Positions 1 to 11,440 are shown, counted from the first letter of the stretch. The stretch: 64,000 nucleotides of DNA from Neisseria sp. Marseille-Q5346 (GCF_946902045.1 NZ_OX336253.1:1240001-1304000); one strand, 5' to 3'. The notes: generated by a model not told the origin, from the sequence alone. Numbers and translations: made by a program.

Positions 1-341
1 GCACCGGCTTGAATACCACGAGGAGCAATGATGTAGCGACGCTCACCATCTGCATAGCACAACAGTGCGATAAATGCAGTACGGTTAGGGTCATATTCGA
101 TACGTTCTACTTTTGCAGGGATACCATCTTTGTTACGTTTAAAATCTACAACGCGGTAATGATGTTTATGGCCACCACCTTTATGACGGGTAGTGATATG
201 ACCATTATTGTTACGACCGGCAGTAGAATTTTTCTTTTCCAGCAGAGGTGCATAAGGTGCACCTTTGTGCAAACCTTCTGTTACCACGCGGACCATGCCG
301 CGACGGCCTGCAGAGGTCGGCTTCATTTTAACGATTGCCAT
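1..341 (-). CDS. rplB: 50S ribosomal protein L2 (uL2), N-terminal part
   Basis: This is the first ~113 residues of ribosomal protein L2, a primary 23S rRNA-binding protein near the peptidyl-transferase centre. The translation begins [15 protein letters not shown] and continues through the [18 protein letters not shown] stretch typical of L2. The ATG lies 5 nt after the rplW stop, in the normal S10-operon order rplC-rplD-rplW-rplB. The gene is cut by the window edge, so the C-terminal RNA-binding half is not visible. The identity is certain from the N-terminus and the context. Confidence 0.96.
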   Translation of the reverse strand, partial: MAIVKMKPTSAGRRGMVRVVTEGLHKGAPYAPLLEKKNSTAGRNNNGHITTRHKGGGHKHHYRVVDFKRNKDGIPAKVERIEYDPNRTAFIALLCYADGERRYIIAPRGIQAG

Positions 342-346
342 TTTGT

Positions 347-667
347 TTATTCCTTATCTGCAGCTGCAGCAGCGGCTTCTAAATCCAACTCTTGACCGGC
401 AGCCAGGCTTACATAAGCCTTTTTAACATCGCTGCGACGACCTAAAGTGCGACCAAAACGTTTAACTTTACCTTTAATGGTAACAGTAGTAACGTCTGCA
501 ACTTGAACGCCGAACAGCAGCTCAACAGCCGCTTTAATTTCAGGTTTGGTTGCATTTGCCAAAACTTTAAACGTCATTTGGTTACGTTTTTCAGCCAATA
601 CGTTGCTTTTTTCAGAAACGATAGGTGCCAAGATTACTTGAGTCAAACGTTGTTGATTCATACCCAT
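347..667 (-). CDS. rplW: 50S ribosomal protein L23 (uL23)
   Basis: L23 sits at the polypeptide exit tunnel and is the docking site for trigger factor and SRP. The frame gives 106 residues starting [20 protein letters not shown], with the VSEKS and late [14 protein letters not shown] motifs of the family. An alternative start is the second Met (base 661): its ATG overlaps the rplD stop as ATGA and lies at a better distance from the GAGGAG ribosome-binding site. The 104-residue form may therefore be the real one. The C-terminus ends in a run of alanines. It is translationally coupled to rplD. Confidence 0.95.
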   Translation of the reverse strand: MGMNQQRLTQVILAPIVSEKSNVLAEKRNQMTFKVLANATKPEIKAAVELLFGVQVADVTTVTIKGKVKRFGRTLGRRSDVKKAYVSLAAGQELDLEAAAAAADKE

Positions 668-1278
668 TGCTCCTCTAATTGTGCAACTGCATCTTTAGTG
701 ATAACGACTTTTTTGTAACGCAACAAGCTGTAAGGATCAACTTGTTGAGCTTCCAAAACCAATACGTTAGGCAAGTTGCGTGAAGCCAAGTAAACATTCT
801 CGTCGAGCTGTTTAGTTACAAACAGAACTTGCTCCAAACCCAAATTTTTTACTTGTTCAGCAAAAACTTTGGTTTTAGGAGTTTCAGCAGTCAATGCTTC
901 GATTGCAAACAAACGTTCATCACGAGCCAATTGGGACAAAATAGTTGCCATACCGGCACGGTACATTTTACGGTTCACTTTTTGAGTGAAGTTTTCATCA
1001 GGTTTGTTTGGGAATGCACGACCACCTTTACGCCACAGCGGAGAAGAAGTCATACCGGAACGAGCACGACCGGTACCTTTTTGGCGCCATGGTTTTTTAG
1101 TAGAGTGGTTTACTTCGGCACGAGTTTTTTGAGCACGATTACCAGAACGGGCATTTGCCAAGTAAGCAGTAACCAGTTGGTGAACCAGAGCTTCATTGTA
1201 TTCACGAGCAAACAAAGCATCAGAAACAGCCAAGCTGCCAGACACTTGTCCTTTAGCGTCAATTACTTTCAATTCCAT
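658..1278 (-). CDS. rplD: 50S ribosomal protein L4 (uL4)
   Basis: L4 binds 23S rRNA domain I and sends a loop into the exit tunnel. In E. coli it also represses its own S10 operon. The 206-residue product has the typical basic tunnel loop ([15 protein letters not shown], about residues 62-76) and the conserved [10 protein letters not shown] that follows. The length is normal for the family. The start codon overlaps the last base of rplC and the end overlaps rplW, so rplC-rplD-rplW are read as one coupled unit. Confidence 0.97.
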   Translation of the reverse strand: MELKVIDAKGQVSGSLAVSDALFAREYNEALVHQLVTAYLANARSGNRAQKTRAEVNHSTKKPWRQKGTGRARSGMTSSPLWRKGGRAFPNKPDENFTQKVNRKMYRAGMATILSQLARDERLFAIEALTAETPKTKVFAEQVKNLGLEQVLFVTKQLDENVYLASRNLPNVLVLEAQQVDPYSLLRYKKVVITKDAVAQLEEQWV

Positions 1279-1922
1279 TACGCACCTACTTTCACGCTAG
1301 GACGAACCACGACGTCGCTGTTAACCGAACCCGGAACAGCACCTTTAACCAACAAGAGTTGGCGTTCAGCATCAACACGTACAACTTCCAATTTTTGAAC
1401 AGTTGCTTTAGTGTTACCGTATTGACCTGCCATACGTTTACCAGGGAACACGCGACCAGGGTCTTGTGCCATACCGATAGAACCAGGAACACGGTGAGAA
1501 CGGGAGTTACCGTGGGAAGTACGTTGAGCACCGAAGTTATGACGTTTGATCGTACCAGAGAAACCTTTACCTTTAGAGGTACCGGTTACATCTACCAATT
1601 GACCAACTTCAAACATAGAAACGGTAATTTCATCACCGGCTTTCAATTCAGCCAGTTTTTCTTCAGTCAAAGCAAACTCAACCAAACCGCGACCAGCTTC
1701 AACACCTGCTTTAGCAAAGTGACCAGCTTCAGTTTTGTTGACACGATTAGCTTTTTTCTGACCAAAGGTAACTTGTACAGCAGTGTAGCCGTCAGTATCT
1801 TTGGATTTCACTTGTGTAACGCGGTTGGCAGACATATCCAAAACAGTTACCGGAACAGAAACACCCTGTTCGTCGAACACGCGAGTCATACCAACTTTGC
1901 GTCCAACCAGACCTAAAGTCAT
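1278..1922 (-). CDS. rplC: 50S ribosomal protein L3 (uL3)
   Basis: L3 is an early 23S-binding assembly protein whose central loop reaches the peptidyl-transferase centre. The 214-residue translation starts [16 protein letters not shown] and contains the loop region [23 protein letters not shown] (given in part here: [13 protein letters not shown], then [11 protein letters not shown], about 115-145) and [13 protein letters not shown]. It is the first gene of the operon as transcribed here. A promoter and a long leader lie upstream (1923-2041), and rpsJ, usually its co-transcribed neighbour, is separated by a terminator. Confidence 0.97.
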   Translation of the reverse strand: MTLGLVGRKVGMTRVFDEQGVSVPVTVLDMSANRVTQVKSKDTDGYTAVQVTFGQKKANRVNKTEAGHFAKAGVEAGRGLVEFALTEEKLAELKAGDEITVSMFEVGQLVDVTGTSKGKGFSGTIKRHNFGAQRTSHGNSRSHRVPGSIGMAQDPGRVFPGKRMAGQYGNTKATVQKLEVVRVDAERQLLLVKGAVPGSVNSDVVVRPSVKVGA

Positions 1923-2011
1923 GATTATTTTCCTTTTAAGTAAAGGGGCGGGCTACGATTGGCCTGCCTTTCAGACAAAGTTAAACTTGATACGGATGTA
2001 CCAAGTCCGCC

Positions 2012-2041
2012 ATTATAATTGACAAATCAAAGAAATATCAA
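2012..2041 (-). promoter_or_regulatory. Sigma70-type promoter for rplC operon
   Basis: Read on the minus strand there is a -35 box TTGATA, an 18-nt spacer and a perfect -10 box TATAAT, about 90 nt before the rplC start. It lies between the rpsJ terminator and rplC, so it can supply the S10-type operon independently of rpsJ. The leader between promoter and start could host L4 autoregulation, but no such structure was resolved by eye. Confidence 0.72.
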
Positions 2042-2112
2042 CAAAAATTTCATTTTAACTTCTTAAAACCATCATTTTTTTCGGATGAAGTGTTGCCAAA
2101 TATCTGAAAATT

Positions 2113-2124
2113 TTCAGACGGCCT
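2113..2124 (-). repeat. DUS (single copy) in rpsJ-rplC gap
   Basis: A perfect 12-mer AG-type uptake sequence on the minus strand. It is unpaired and lies just past the rpsJ terminator hairpin. Confidence 0.9.
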
Positions 2125-2137
2125 AAGAATTCTATAA

Positions 2138-2166
2138 AAAACCGAACAGCCAAGCTGTTCGGTTTT
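2138..2166 (-). terminator. Intrinsic terminator after rpsJ
   Basis: A 12-bp stem (AAACCGAACAGC paired with GCTGTTCGGTTT) with a 3-nt loop follows the rpsJ stop within about 7 nt and is flanked by A/T runs. It would end transcripts that read fusA-tufA-rpsJ and separate them from rplC. Confidence 0.8.
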
Positions 2167-2172
2167 CAGTTC

Positions 2173-2484
2173 TTATTGAACTTTAATTTCTACATCTACA
2201 CCTGCTGGAAGATCCAGTTTCATCAGTGCATCAGTAGTTTTGTCAGTCCAGTCCACGATGTCCATCAGACGCAAGTGGGTACGGATTTCCAATTGTTCAC
2301 GAGAAGTTTTGTTCACGTGAGGAGAACGCAAGATGTTGAAACGTTCGATTTTAGTTGGCAAAGGAATCGGACCTTTAACAACAGCGCCAGTACGTTTGGC
2401 AGTTTCAACGATTTCTTGTGCAGAACGGTCAATCAGACTGTAATCATAAGCTTTCAGGCGGATACGGATTTTTTGGTTTGCCAT
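2173..2484 (-). CDS. rpsJ: 30S ribosomal protein S10 / NusE (uS10)
   Basis: S10 is a 30S head protein. As NusE it also joins NusB in rRNA antitermination. The 103-residue product starts [20 protein letters not shown] and contains the conserved [12 protein letters not shown] and [11 protein letters not shown] segments. It follows tufA by 17 nt and is probably co-transcribed with it. A strong terminator directly after its stop divides it from rplC, an arrangement different from the single S10 operon of enterics. Confidence 0.98.
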   Translation of the reverse strand: MANQKIRIRLKAYDYSLIDRSAQEIVETAKRTGAVVKGPIPLPTKIERFNILRSPHVNKTSREQLEIRTHLRLMDIVDWTDKTTDALMKLDLPAGVDVEIKVQ

Positions 2485-2501
2485 TTATCAATATCCCTCA
2501 A

Positions 2502-3686
2502 TTAAGCGATGATAGAAGAAACCACACCCGCACCTACGGTACGACCACCTTCGCGAATCGCAAAGCGCAGACCTTCTTCCATAGCGATAGGCGCAATCAG
2601 TTCTACAGTAATGGTTACGTTCTCACCCGGCATTACCATTTCTACGCCTTCTTCCAAAGTAACTGCACCAGTTACGTCAGTAGTACGGAAGTAGAATTGT
2701 GGACGGTAGTTAGCGAAGAATGGAGTGTGACGACCACCCTCTTCTTTGCTCAGCACGTATACTTCTGCTTTAAATTTGGTGTGAGGAGTGATAGTACCTG
2801 GTTTAGCCAATACTTGACCACGCTCTACGTCTTCACGTTTAGTACCACGCAGCAATACACCTACGTTGTCACCAGCTTGACCTTCGTCCAGCAGTTTGCG
2901 GAACATTTCAACACCGGTACAAGTGGTTTTTTGAGTTTCTTTCAGACCTACGATTTCGATCTCATCACCAACGTGGATGATACCGCGCTCTACACGACCG
3001 GTTACTACTGTACCACGGCCAGAGATAGAGAATACGTCTTCGATAGGCAACAAGAAAGGTTTGTCCACAGCACGCTCAGGTGTTGGGATGTAGCTGTCCA
3101 AGGCAGCAGCCAATTCGAAGATTTTTTCTTCGTAAGCAGCGTCACCTTCCAAAGCTTTCAGTGCAGAACCTTGTACGATTGGGCAGTCGTCGCCTGGGAA
3201 GTCGTAGCTTGACAATAAGTCACGGATTTCCATTTCAACCAGTTCCAACAGCTCGGCATCGTCAACCATGTCGCATTTGTTCATGAATACGATGATGTAA
3301 GGCACACCTACTTGGCGAGCCAACAGAATGTGTTCACGAGTTTGTGGCATAGGACCGTCAGCTGCGGAACATACCAAGATCGCGCCGTCCATTTGAGCAG
3401 CACCGGTAATCATGTTTTTAACGTAGTCGGCGTGCCCCGGGCAGTCTACGTGTGCGTAGTGACGGGTTTCGGTTTCGTATTCTACGTGAGAGGTATTAAT
3501 GGTAATACCACGAGCTTTTTCTTCAGGAGCGTTGTCGATTTGGTCGTAAGCTTTTGCAGCGCCACCGAATTTTTTAGCCAAAATAGTAGTCAAAGCAGCA
3601 GTCAGAGTGGTTTTACCATGGTCAACGTGACCGATGGTGCCAACGTTTACGTGCGGTTTGCTACGTTCAAATTTTTCCTTAGCCAT
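2502..3686 (-). CDS. tufA: Elongation factor Tu, copy A
   Basis: EF-Tu is the GTPase that brings aminoacyl-tRNA to the ribosomal A site. The 394-residue protein has all G motifs: GHVDHGKTT (about 18-26), DCPGHADYV (about 81-89) and MNKCD (about 135-139), plus the domain 2 and 3 regions. This copy sits in the str operon between fusA and rpsJ. A second copy (19220-20404) encodes the same protein apart from one residue near the C-terminus (Ile here, Val there). The two genes are almost base-identical only inside the coding region, which suggests gene conversion. Confidence 0.98.
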   Translation of the reverse strand: MAKEKFERSKPHVNVGTIGHVDHGKTTLTAALTTILAKKFGGAAKAYDQIDNAPEEKARGITINTSHVEYETETRHYAHVDCPGHADYVKNMITGAAQMDGAILVCSAADGPMPQTREHILLARQVGVPYIIVFMNKCDMVDDAELLELVEMEIRDLLSSYDFPGDDCPIVQGSALKALEGDAAYEEKIFELAAALDSYIPTPERAVDKPFLLPIEDVFSISGRGTVVTGRVERGIIHVGDEIEIVGLKETQKTTCTGVEMFRKLLDEGQAGDNVGVLLRGTKREDVERGQVLAKPGTITPHTKFKAEVYVLSKEEGGRHTPFFANYRPQFYFRTTDVTGAVTLEEGVEMVMPGENVTITVELIAPIAMEEGLRFAIREGGRTVGAGVVSSIIA

Positions 3687-3727
3687 GAGCTAATTCCTTT
3701 ACATATAAAGATCGATTAAAGAACAAT

Positions 3728-3763
3728 GGCCGTCTGAAAATTTATTTTCAGTTTCAGACGGCC
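3728..3763 (-). terminator. Paired DUS hairpin between fusA and tufA
   Basis: Two inverted uptake sequences 14 nt apart form a stem just after the fusA stop. The left copy has TG rather than AG in front of the core. It could reduce fusA-to-tufA readthrough or act as a processing site. It has a modest T run. Confidence 0.65.
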
Positions 3764-3771
3764 TTTTCTGA

Positions 3772-5877
3772 TTAGCCTTTACGGGCTTCAGTTACAGCAG
3801 CAGCTACGTGAGCAGGAGCTTCAGCGTATTTTTTGAACTCCATGGAGTAAGTAGCGCGACCTTGGGTTGCAGAACGCAAGTCGGTTGAGTAACCGAACAT
3901 TTCTGCCAGAGGTACTTCGGCGCGAACTTTCTTACCACCGATACCGTCATCATCCATACCCAATACAACGCCACGACGACGGTTCAAGTCGCCCATTACG
4001 TCACCCATGTATTCTTCAGGTGTTTCCACCTCAACTGCCATAATTGGTTCCAACAGAGCTGGATTAGCTTTACGCATACCTTCTTTAAAGGCTTGAGAAG
4101 CTGCCAATTCGAAGGCCAGTTGTGAAGAGTCTACATCATGCGAAGAACCGAAGATCAAACGTACACGAACGTCAACAACTGGGTAACCGGCAACGATACC
4201 GTTAGGCAGAGTATCACGGATACCTTTATCGACAGACGGAATAAATTCGCGAGGAATCACACCACCTTTAATTTCGTCGATAAATTCGTAACCTTCGCCA
4301 CCTGGTTCCATAGGTTCCATTTTGATCACAACGTGACCGTATTGACCTTTACCACCAGATTGTTTGGCGTGTTTGTATTCTGCTTCAACTTCTTTGCGGA
4401 TAGTTTCACGGTATGCAACTTGAGGCGCACCAATGTTAGCTTCCACACCGAATTCGCGTTTCATACGGTCAACAATAATTTCCAAGTGCAACTCACCCAT
4501 ACCGGAAATAATGGTTTGACCAGATTCTTCATCTGTACGAACGCGGAAAGAAGGGTCTTCCTTAGCCAAACGGTTCAGAGCAATACCCATTTTTTCTTGG
4601 TCGGCTTTAGTTTTTGGCTCAACAGCAATGTGAATTACCGGCTCAGGGAATTCCATACGTTCCAAGATGATTGGTGCGCTTTCAGCACACAGGGTTTCAC
4701 CAGTGGTAACGTCTTTCAGACCGATTGCAGCTGCAATATCACCAGCACGTACTTCTTCGATTTCAGTACGGTCTGCAGCAGTCATTTGCACCAGACGACC
4801 GATACGTTCGCGAGTACCTTTTACTGAGTTCAATACGGTATCACCGGATTTCACAACACCAGAGTAAACGCGGATGAAGGTCAATTGACCAACATATTTG
4901 TCGTTCAACATTTTGAATGCCAATGCAGAGAATTTCTCTTCATCGCTGGCTTCACGGCTGTCAGCTTCTTCAGTGTTAGGGTTAACACCTTGAACTGGAG
5001 GAATGTCGGTAGGAGCAGGCAGCAATTCTACAACTGCGTCCAACATACGTTGAACACCTTTGTTTTTGAATGCTGAACCGCACAACATTGGTTGAATTTC
5101 ACCGGCCAAAGTACGTTGACGCAATGCGCCTACGATTTCTTCTTCAGTCAGCTCATCACCGCCCAAGTATTTGTCCATCAATTCTTCGCTGGCCTCTGCT
5201 GCAGCTTCAATCATGTTTTGACGCCATTCTTCAGCAGTCTCAACCAATTCAGCAGGAATATCGCCATAGGTAAAGGTTGTACCTTTATCGGCTTCATTCC
5301 AAATAATGGATTTCATTTTCAACAGGTCAACAACACCGCTGAAGCTGTCTTCCGCACCAACCGGAATCACGATAGGTACTGGGTTTGCGCGCAAACGAGT
5401 TTTCATTTGCTCAACAACGCGGAAGAAGTTGGCACCTTGACGGTCCATTTTGTTTACAAATGCCAAGCGAGGTACTTGGTATTTGTTAGCTTGACGCCAT
5501 ACGGTTTCAGATTGAGGTTGAACACCGCCTACTGCACAGTAAACCATTACCGCGCCGTCCAATACACGCATAGAACGCTCTACCTCTACAGTAAAGTCAA
5601 CGTGTCCCGGGGTGTCGATGATGTTGAAACGATGCTCAGGGAACTGTTTCGCCATACCGGACCAATAAGAAGTCACAGCAGCAGAAGTAATGGTAATACC
5701 ACGCTCTTGCTCTTGCTCCATGTAGTCGGTAGTAGCTGCACCGTCATGCACTTCGCCCAATTTGTGAGTCAAACCTGTATAGAACAAAATACGTTCTGTT
5801 GTGGTTGTTTTACCCGCGTCAATATGGGCAGAAATACCGATATTGCGATACAGGCTGATAGGGGTCTTACGAGCCAT
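3772..5877 (-). CDS. fusA: Elongation factor G
   Basis: EF-G is the translocase GTPase. It also works with RRF in ribosome recycling. The 701-residue product begins [18 protein letters not shown] and has the P-loop [15 protein letters not shown], the DTPGHVDF switch II motif and NKMDRQGA, followed by domains II-V. The length is normal. It lies 18 nt after rpsG in the str operon (rpsL-rpsG-fusA-tufA), a layout conserved across proteobacteria. Nothing unusual was seen in the sequence. Confidence 0.98.
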   Translation of the reverse strand: MARKTPISLYRNIGISAHIDAGKTTTTERILFYTGLTHKLGEVHDGAATTDYMEQEQERGITITSAAVTSYWSGMAKQFPEHRFNIIDTPGHVDFTVEVERSMRVLDGAVMVYCAVGGVQPQSETVWRQANKYQVPRLAFVNKMDRQGANFFRVVEQMKTRLRANPVPIVIPVGAEDSFSGVVDLLKMKSIIWNEADKGTTFTYGDIPAELVETAEEWRQNMIEAAAEASEELMDKYLGGDELTEEEIVGALRQRTLAGEIQPMLCGSAFKNKGVQRMLDAVVELLPAPTDIPPVQGVNPNTEEADSREASDEEKFSALAFKMLNDKYVGQLTFIRVYSGVVKSGDTVLNSVKGTRERIGRLVQMTAADRTEIEEVRAGDIAAAIGLKDVTTGETLCAESAPIILERMEFPEPVIHIAVEPKTKADQEKMGIALNRLAKEDPSFRVRTDEESGQTIISGMGELHLEIIVDRMKREFGVEANIGAPQVAYRETIRKEVEAEYKHAKQSGGKGQYGHVVIKMEPMEPGGEGYEFIDEIKGGVIPREFIPSVDKGIRDTLPNGIVAGYPVVDVRVRLIFGSSHDVDSSQLAFELAASQAFKEGMRKANPALLEPIMAVEVETPEEYMGDVMGDLNRRRGVVLGMDDDGIGGKKVRAEVPLAEMFGYSTDLRSATQGRATYSMEFKKYAEAPAHVAAAVTEARKG

Positions 5878-5895
5878 TTTGTTAGCCTTTCGATA

Positions 5896-6366
5896 TTAGA
5901 AACGGAAGTGAGAGAATGCTTTGTTAGCTTCAGCCATGCGGTGTACTTCTTCACGTTTTTTCAACGCACCACCACGACCTTCAGCCGCATCAATCAATTC
6001 ACCTGCCAAACGCAGGTCCATAGATTTCTCACCACGTTTACGGGCCGCGTCGCGAACCCAGCGCATTGCCAAAGCCAGACGACGTGAAGGACGAACTTCA
6101 ACAGGAACTTGGTAGTTTGCACCACCTACACGGCGGCTTTTCACTTCCACGATAGGTTTGGCGTTTGCAATGGCTTCGTTAAATACTTCGATTGCTACTT
6201 TGCCGGTTTTTTTCTCAATTTGTTCCAGCGCACCGTAAACGATACGTTCTGCAACAGATTTTTTACCGTCAATCATCAATACGTTCATGAATTTAGTCAG
6301 CTCAACGCTGCCGAATTTAGGATCTGGCAGTACGTCGCGCTTAGGGACTTCTCTACGTCTTGGCAT
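5896..6366 (-). CDS. rpsG: 30S ribosomal protein S7 (uS7)
   Basis: S7 nucleates assembly of the 30S head and contacts the E site. The 156-residue product starts [17 protein letters not shown], the standard S7 N-terminus. An in-frame upstream Met would add 11 residues with no family support, so the shorter start (preceded by AAGGAAATT) was chosen. It lies between rpsL and fusA in the str operon. In E. coli S7 represses this operon through the rpsL-rpsG spacer. The 117-nt spacer here contains GC-rich complementary stretches that could play the same part, but this is inference. Confidence 0.97.
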   Translation of the reverse strand: MPRRREVPKRDVLPDPKFGSVELTKFMNVLMIDGKKSVAERIVYGALEQIEKKTGKVAIEVFNEAIANAKPIVEVKSRRVGGANYQVPVEVRPSRRLALAMRWVRDAARKRGEKSMDLRLAGELIDAAEGRGGALKKREEVHRMAEANKAFSHFRF

Positions 6367-6483
6367 TTTAATTTCCTTTAATCTATTCAGTTGGGGCAAT
6401 TCCCATGAATACCCAATTGAGTATTCACTTACTCGGCCGTTGTTCAGCTTAGGCGGCCGACGTGCCTATTTGAGTCCCGATAA

Positions 6484-6855
6484 TTATTTAGGACGCTTAG
6501 CACCGTATTTAGAACGGGCTTGTTTACGGTCTTTAACACCTGCAGTATCCAAAGAACCGCGTACAGTGTGGTAACGTACACCTGGCAAGTCTTTTACACG
6601 ACCGCCGCGGATCAATACGACACTGTGCTCTTGCAGGTTGTGGCCTTCACCGCCGATGTATGAAATTACTTCAAAACCGTTGGTCAGGCGAACTTTACAT
6701 ACTTTACGCAATGCAGAGTTAGGTTTTTTAGGGGTAGTTGTGTATACACGGGTGCACACGCCACGTTTTTGCGGGCAAGCTTCCAGTGCAGGCACTTTGT
6801 TTACGTACACAGGCTTTTGACGGCCTTTGCGTACCAATTGGTTAATAGTTGGCAT
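6484..6855 (-). CDS. rpsL: 30S ribosomal protein S12 (uS12)
   Basis: S12 is the decoding-centre protein and the classic streptomycin-resistance locus. The 123-residue protein starts [15 protein letters not shown]. The [11 protein letters not shown] loop keeps both lysines (43/44) and the second loop reads KDLPGVRYH, i.e. the residues usual in streptomycin-sensitive strains. A longer frame upstream lacks family support. It is the first gene of the str operon and has its own strong promoter at 6911-6940, so it is not dependent on readthrough from rpoC. Confidence 0.97.
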   Translation of the reverse strand: MPTINQLVRKGRQKPVYVNKVPALEACPQKRGVCTRVYTTTPKKPNSALRKVCKVRLTNGFEVISYIGGEGHNLQEHSVVLIRGGRVKDLPGVRYHTVRGSLDTAGVKDRKQARSKYGAKRPK

Positions 6856-6910
6856 ATTTTCTCGTCCTGTTGAGTTAAATACTTGCCGACACCATGTCGA
6901 CAAGATTGGA

Positions 6911-6940
6911 ATTATATTTTTATTGCAAGGGTTTAGTCAA
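6911..6940 (-). promoter_or_regulatory. Sigma70-type promoter of the str operon
   Basis: On the minus strand: -35 TTGACT, 18-nt spacer, -10 TATAAT, about 55 nt before the rpsL start. It is one of the best matches in the window and fits the high output expected of rpsL-rpsG-fusA-tufA-rpsJ. Confidence 0.8.
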
Positions 6941-6998
6941 GCAAATGACTGATAAAGTTTGGTGTTTTTCTATTTATCTTTAAAATTTTGGAAGCAAT

Positions 6999-7023
6999 GG
7001 CCGTCTGAAAGATTCAGACGGCC
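6999..7023 (-). terminator. Paired DUS hairpin downstream of rpoC
   Basis: Two inverted uptake sequences separated by only 2-3 nt form a tight stem. It lies beyond the main rpoC terminator and before the rpsL promoter, acting as a second barrier. Confidence 0.6.
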
Positions 7024-7055
7024 TCACTCTCTACTCTATCCTAAGCCCTCTATAA

Positions 7056-7088
7056 AATAAAACCGCAAGCCAGTCTTGCGGTTTTATT
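7056..7088 (-). terminator. Intrinsic terminator after rpoC
   Basis: A stem AAAACCGCAAG / CTTGCGGTTTT with a short loop, followed on the minus strand by a T-rich tract, begins about 20 nt after the rpoC stop. It is a canonical rho-independent terminator closing the rpoBC transcript. Confidence 0.85.
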
Positions 7089-7108
7089 TTCACGAAAATC
7101 CTTCCGGA

Positions 7109-10100
7109 TTATTCGTCTGAAGCTTCGATTTCAGAAGTTTCTTGATCGGCTTGCTGCCATTGTTGATGACGGCTGCGGTGGTAGGTCAAACCTGTACCGG
7201 CAGGAATCAAACGACCGACAATCACGTTCTCTTTCAGACCGCGCAGCTCGTCTTGTTTGCCCATAATAGCGGCCTCTGTCAAGACGCGGGTTGTTTCTTG
7301 GAACGATGCCGCTGAAATGAAGCTGTCTGTAGACAAGGAAGCTTTGGTAATACCCAGCAACACGTTTTCATAACGTGCAGGCTCTTTGTCTTCAGCCATG
7401 GCTTTTTCATTGGCAAGCATCACATCGCCACGCTCAACTTGCTCACCGGTAATGAACTCTGTATCACCGGAATCAACGATGTTCACTCGACGCAGCATTT
7501 GGCGGATGATGACTTCGATGTGTTTATCGGAAATCTTCACACCTTGCAGGCGGTAAACCTCTTGTACCTCTTGAACAATGTAGCGAGCCAATGCTTCGAT
7601 ACCTTGCAGACGCAGAATGTCGTGTGGATCTACGGCACCGTCTACGATGGTTTCACCGCGGTTTACCACTTGACCGTCGTGTACCAAAATCTGTTTCTCT
7701 TTAGAAATCAGCGTTTCGTATGCCACACCGTCTACGTCGGTAATAATCAGACGCTGTTTACCTTTGGTTTCTTTACCGAAGGAAACGGTACCGGTAATTT
7801 CAGCCAACATGCCGGCATCTTTCGGTACGCGTGCTTCAAACAACTCAGCAACGCGCGGCAAACCACCGGTAATATCGCGGGTTTTAGAAGACGCTTGCGG
7901 AATACGCGCCAATACATCACCCTTACCGACTTCCTGACCTTCACGGATGGTAATCACCGCACCGACCGGGAATGCCATAGAAACTGGGGTAGTCGTACCT
8001 GGAATGCAGATTTCCAGACCATTTTCATCCAACAGTTTGACAGTTGGACGCAACAGTTTAGAAGCACTAGAGGAACGACGTTTACCGTCAATCACTACCA
8101 GAGTAGACAAACCGGTTACATCGTCAGTTTGTTTCGCAACAGTAACACCCTCTTCCACGTTCTCGAATTTCACCGTACCTGCGTGTTCGGTGATCATAGG
8201 ACGGGTATGCGGATCCCAAGTCGCCAAAGTTTGACCGGCTTTAATAGCTTCACCATCTTGTACCAGCAGGATTGCACCGTAAGGTACTTTGTGACGTTCA
8301 CGTTCGCGACCAATATCGTCGTGAATCACTACTTCACAAGAGCGGCCAATGACAACCAACTCACCTTTGTTATTGGCAACGTAACGCATTTGGCTGCTGA
8401 AACGTGCTGTACCGTTGGATTTGGCTTCTACTTGGCTGGCTGCTGCCGCACGAGATGCCGCACCACCAATGTGGAACGTACGCATGGTCAGCTGAGTACC
8501 TGGTTCACCAATGGATTGTGCAGCAATCACACCAACTGCCTCACCGGCGTTAACCAGTTTACCGCGTGCCAAGTCGCGACCATAACAGTGTGCACACAGG
8601 CCATGACGGGTTTTACAAGTAATCGGCGTACGGACTTTGACTTCATCGACACCAGATTGGTCGATCATATCTACCAGTTTCTCGGTCAACAACGTACCAG
8701 CTTCAACCAAAGTCTCGCCAGTCGAAGGATCGACAACATCAGAAGCAGTAACGCGGCCCAAAATACGATCGCGCAAGGCTTCAATCACATCACCGCCTTG
8801 TACCACTGCCTTCATCACAAAGCCGTCTGAAGTACCGCAATCGTCTTCAACAACTACCAAGTCTTGGGTTACGTCTACCAAACGACGGGTCAGGTAACCG
8901 GAGTTTGCAGTTTTCAACGCGGTATCCGCCAAACCCTTACGTGCACCGTGGGTCGCAATAAAGTATTGCAATACGGTCAGACCTTCGCGGAAGTTGGAGG
9001 TAATAGGCGTTTCAATAATGGAGCCGTCAGGTTTTGCCATCAAACCACGCATACCGGACAACTGTTTAATCTGAGCCGCAGAACCACGGGCACCAGAGTC
9101 GGCCATCATGTAAATAGAGTTAAAGGACTCTTGATCAACTTCGTTGCCGTCACGGTCGATGACTTTTTGTTTGGACAGGTTGTCCATCATCGCTTTAGCG
9201 ATCTTATCGCCGGCACGACCCCAAATATCGACCACTTTATTGTAACGTTCGCCGTTGGTTACCAAACCTTGACGGTATTGGTCTTCGATTTCTTTAACTT
9301 CGGCATTAGCCTCAGCCAGCAAGGCTGCTTTTTCTTTCGGAATTTCCATATCGTCAACCGCAATGGAAATACCGCCTTTTGCCGCAAAACCGAAACCGGT
9401 ATACATCAGGTGGTCAGCGAAAATAACTGTATCACGCAAGCCGCACAGACGGAATGATGCGTTAATCAGTTTAGAAATTTCTTTTTTCTTCAGCGCTTTG
9501 TTGATGTACTCGAACGGCAGGCCTTTAGGCAAGATTTCGCTCAACAATGCACGGCCGACGGTTGTTTCATAACGGTTAACAACAGGCTCAAACTCACCTG
9601 CTTCGTTTTTCACCCATTCGCGCAGACGTACGGTAATTTTCGTACCCAGTTCAACCTGTTTGGTATGGTATGCACGATGTACTTCTTTCACATCGGCAAA
9701 CAGGCTGCCTTCACCTTTGGCATTGATACGGTCGCGGGTCATGTAGTACAAACCCAATACGATATCTTGAGAAGGTACGATGATTGGTTCGCCGTTGGCT
9801 GGAGACAATACGTTGTTTGAAGCCAGCATCAGCGTGCGTGCTTCCATTTGTGCTTCCAAGCTCAATGGAACGTGTACAGCCATTTGGTCACCGTCAAAGT
9901 CGGCGTTAAATGCGGCACACACCAATGGGTGCAACTGAATCGCTTTACCTTCAATCAGGATAGGTTCAAACGCTTGAATACCCAAACGGTGCAGGGTTGG
10001 CGCACGGTTCAACATAATCGGATGTTCGCGGATGACTTCTTCCAAGATATCCCATACTTCAGGCACCTCTTGCTCTACCAATTTTTTCGCAGCTTTAACG

Positions 10101-11284
10101 GTAGAAGCCAAACCTTGTTTTTCCAATTTGTGGAAAATAAATGGTTTGAACAGTTCCAACGCCATTTTTTTCGGCAGACCACATTGGTGCAGACGCAGGT
10201 ATGGGCCTACGGTAATCACGGAACGACCAGAGTAGTCCACACGTTTACCCAGCAGGTTTTGACGGAAGCGGCCGCCTTTACCTTTAATCATGTCAGCCAA
10301 TGATTTCAGCGGGCGTTTGTTGGCACCGGTCATGGCTTTACCGCGACGGCCGTTATCCAACAGGGAATCAACCGCTTCTTGCAACATACGTTTTTCGTTA
10401 CGAACGATGATGTCAGGCGCATGCAGTTCCAACAGACGTTTCAGACGGTTGTTACGGTTGATAACGCGGCGGTACAAATCGTTCAAATCGGAAGTGGCAA
10501 AACGACCACCATCCAATGGAACCAACGGACGCAAATCAGGCGGCAATACCGGCAGCACATCCATAATCATCCATTCCAGTTTCATACCGGAACGGTGAAA
10601 GGCTTCCAATACTTTCAAACGTTTGGCAATTTTTTTAATTTTGGTGTCAGAACCGGTAGATTCCAGCTCTTGACGCAGGATTTCGATTTCGCCGGTAATA
10701 TCCAAGGTGCGCAGCAATTCACGGATACCTTCTGCACCCATTTTGGCATCGAAGTCATCGCCGTATTCGTCCAGTTTGTTGTAGTAATCGTCTTCAGTCA
10801 GCAATTGACGACGTTGCAACGGAGTCATACCGGGATCGGTTACCACAAATGCTTCAAAGTACAATACGCGTTCGATATCGCGCAAAGTCATGTCCAATAC
10901 CATACCCAAGCGGGAAGGCAGGGATTTCAAGAACCAAATGTGGGCAACTGGTGCTGCCAATTCAATGTGGCCCATGCGTTCGCGGCGTACTTTGGAAAGG
11001 GTAACTTCTACGCCACATTTTTCACAGGTTACGCCTTTAAATTTCAAGCGTTTGTATTTACCGCACAAACATTCATAGTCTTTGACCGGGCCAAAGATTT
11101 TGGCGCAGAACAAACCGTCGCGCTCAGGTTTGAACGTACGGTAGTTGATGGTTTCAGGTTTTTTAACTTCGCCATAAGACCATGAGCGGATGGTTTCGGG
11201 AGAGGCAATACCGATTTTGATGGCATCAAACTCTTCTTCCATGCCGGCAGTTTGCAACGGATTAAATAAGTTCAACAAATTCAT
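7109..11284 (-). CDS. rpoC: RNA polymerase beta' subunit
   Basis: The beta' subunit forms half of the RNA polymerase cleft and carries the catalytic magnesium. The 1391-residue product has the N-terminal zinc ribbon ([22 protein letters not shown] in outline: CLCG ... CEKCG, about residues 71-90), the catalytic [12 protein letters not shown] motif, and the second zinc site around [13 protein letters not shown]. The trigger-loop region after the bridge helix is intact. It follows rpoB by about 156 nt, with a DUS hairpin between them. It ends with an acidic tail. Confidence 0.98.
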   Translation of the reverse strand: MNLLNLFNPLQTAGMEEEFDAIKIGIASPETIRSWSYGEVKKPETINYRTFKPERDGLFCAKIFGPVKDYECLCGKYKRLKFKGVTCEKCGVEVTLSKVRRERMGHIELAAPVAHIWFLKSLPSRLGMVLDMTLRDIERVLYFEAFVVTDPGMTPLQRRQLLTEDDYYNKLDEYGDDFDAKMGAEGIRELLRTLDITGEIEILRQELESTGSDTKIKKIAKRLKVLEAFHRSGMKLEWMIMDVLPVLPPDLRPLVPLDGGRFATSDLNDLYRRVINRNNRLKRLLELHAPDIIVRNEKRMLQEAVDSLLDNGRRGKAMTGANKRPLKSLADMIKGKGGRFRQNLLGKRVDYSGRSVITVGPYLRLHQCGLPKKMALELFKPFIFHKLEKQGLASTVKAAKKLVEQEVPEVWDILEEVIREHPIMLNRAPTLHRLGIQAFEPILIEGKAIQLHPLVCAAFNADFDGDQMAVHVPLSLEAQMEARTLMLASNNVLSPANGEPIIVPSQDIVLGLYYMTRDRINAKGEGSLFADVKEVHRAYHTKQVELGTKITVRLREWVKNEAGEFEPVVNRYETTVGRALLSEILPKGLPFEYINKALKKKEISKLINASFRLCGLRDTVIFADHLMYTGFGFAAKGGISIAVDDMEIPKEKAALLAEANAEVKEIEDQYRQGLVTNGERYNKVVDIWGRAGDKIAKAMMDNLSKQKVIDRDGNEVDQESFNSIYMMADSGARGSAAQIKQLSGMRGLMAKPDGSIIETPITSNFREGLTVLQYFIATHGARKGLADTALKTANSGYLTRRLVDVTQDLVVVEDDCGTSDGFVMKAVVQGGDVIEALRDRILGRVTASDVVDPSTGETLVEAGTLLTEKLVDMIDQSGVDEVKVRTPITCKTRHGLCAHCYGRDLARGKLVNAGEAVGVIAAQSIGEPGTQLTMRTFHIGGAASRAAAASQVEAKSNGTARFSSQMRYVANNKGELVVIGRSCEVVIHDDIGRERERHKVPYGAILLVQDGEAIKAGQTLATWDPHTRPMITEHAGTVKFENVEEGVTVAKQTDDVTGLSTLVVIDGKRRSSSASKLLRPTVKLLDENGLEICIPGTTTPVSMAFPVGAVITIREGQEVGKGDVLARIPQASSKTRDITGGLPRVAELFEARVPKDAGMLAEITGTVSFGKETKGKQRLIITDVDGVAYETLISKEKQILVHDGQVVNRGETIVDGAVDPHDILRLQGIEALARYIVQEVQEVYRLQGVKISDKHIEVIIRQMLRRVNIVDSGDTEFITGEQVERGDVMLANEKAMAEDKEPARYENVLLGITKASLSTDSFISAASFQETTRVLTEAAIMGKQDELRGLKENVIVGRLIPAGTGLTYHRSRHQQWQQADQETSEIEASDE

Positions 11285-11353
11285 TTTTGCTCCTTGAAGG
11301 AAGTATTTTTACCGCATGGCGGATTTTCGATATTGGGAAACGGTACTTTTGAT

Positions 11354-11365
11354 TTCAGACGGCCT
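11354..11365 (-). repeat. DUS (single copy) in rpoB-rpoC gap
   Basis: A perfect AG-type uptake sequence, unpaired, between the rpoB-proximal DUS hairpin and the rpoC start. Confidence 0.88.
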
Positions 11366-11403
11366 AAATGCCGATTGCTTCATTCTTATTCTGAAACCGC
11401 TTT

Positions 11404-11431
11404 TTCAGACGACCTTGAGAGGCCGTCTGAA
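11404..11431 (-). terminator. Imperfect DUS hairpin after rpoB, one arm a variant DUS
   Basis: One arm is AGGCCGTCTGAA and the other, read on the minus strand, is AGGTCGTCTGAA. The second is the variant described as the mucosa-type DUS dialect. The stem lies 10 nt after the rpoB stop and has a short A/T tail, so it may attenuate rpoB-rpoC transcription. Full termination is unlikely because rpoC has no obvious promoter of its own. Confidence 0.6.
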
Positions 11432-11440
11432 AACTTCTGT

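Noticed and set aside
7439..8830. 463-codon plus-strand open frame
   Set aside because: It is antisense to rpoC, has no family match and is a codon-bias shadow of the real gene.
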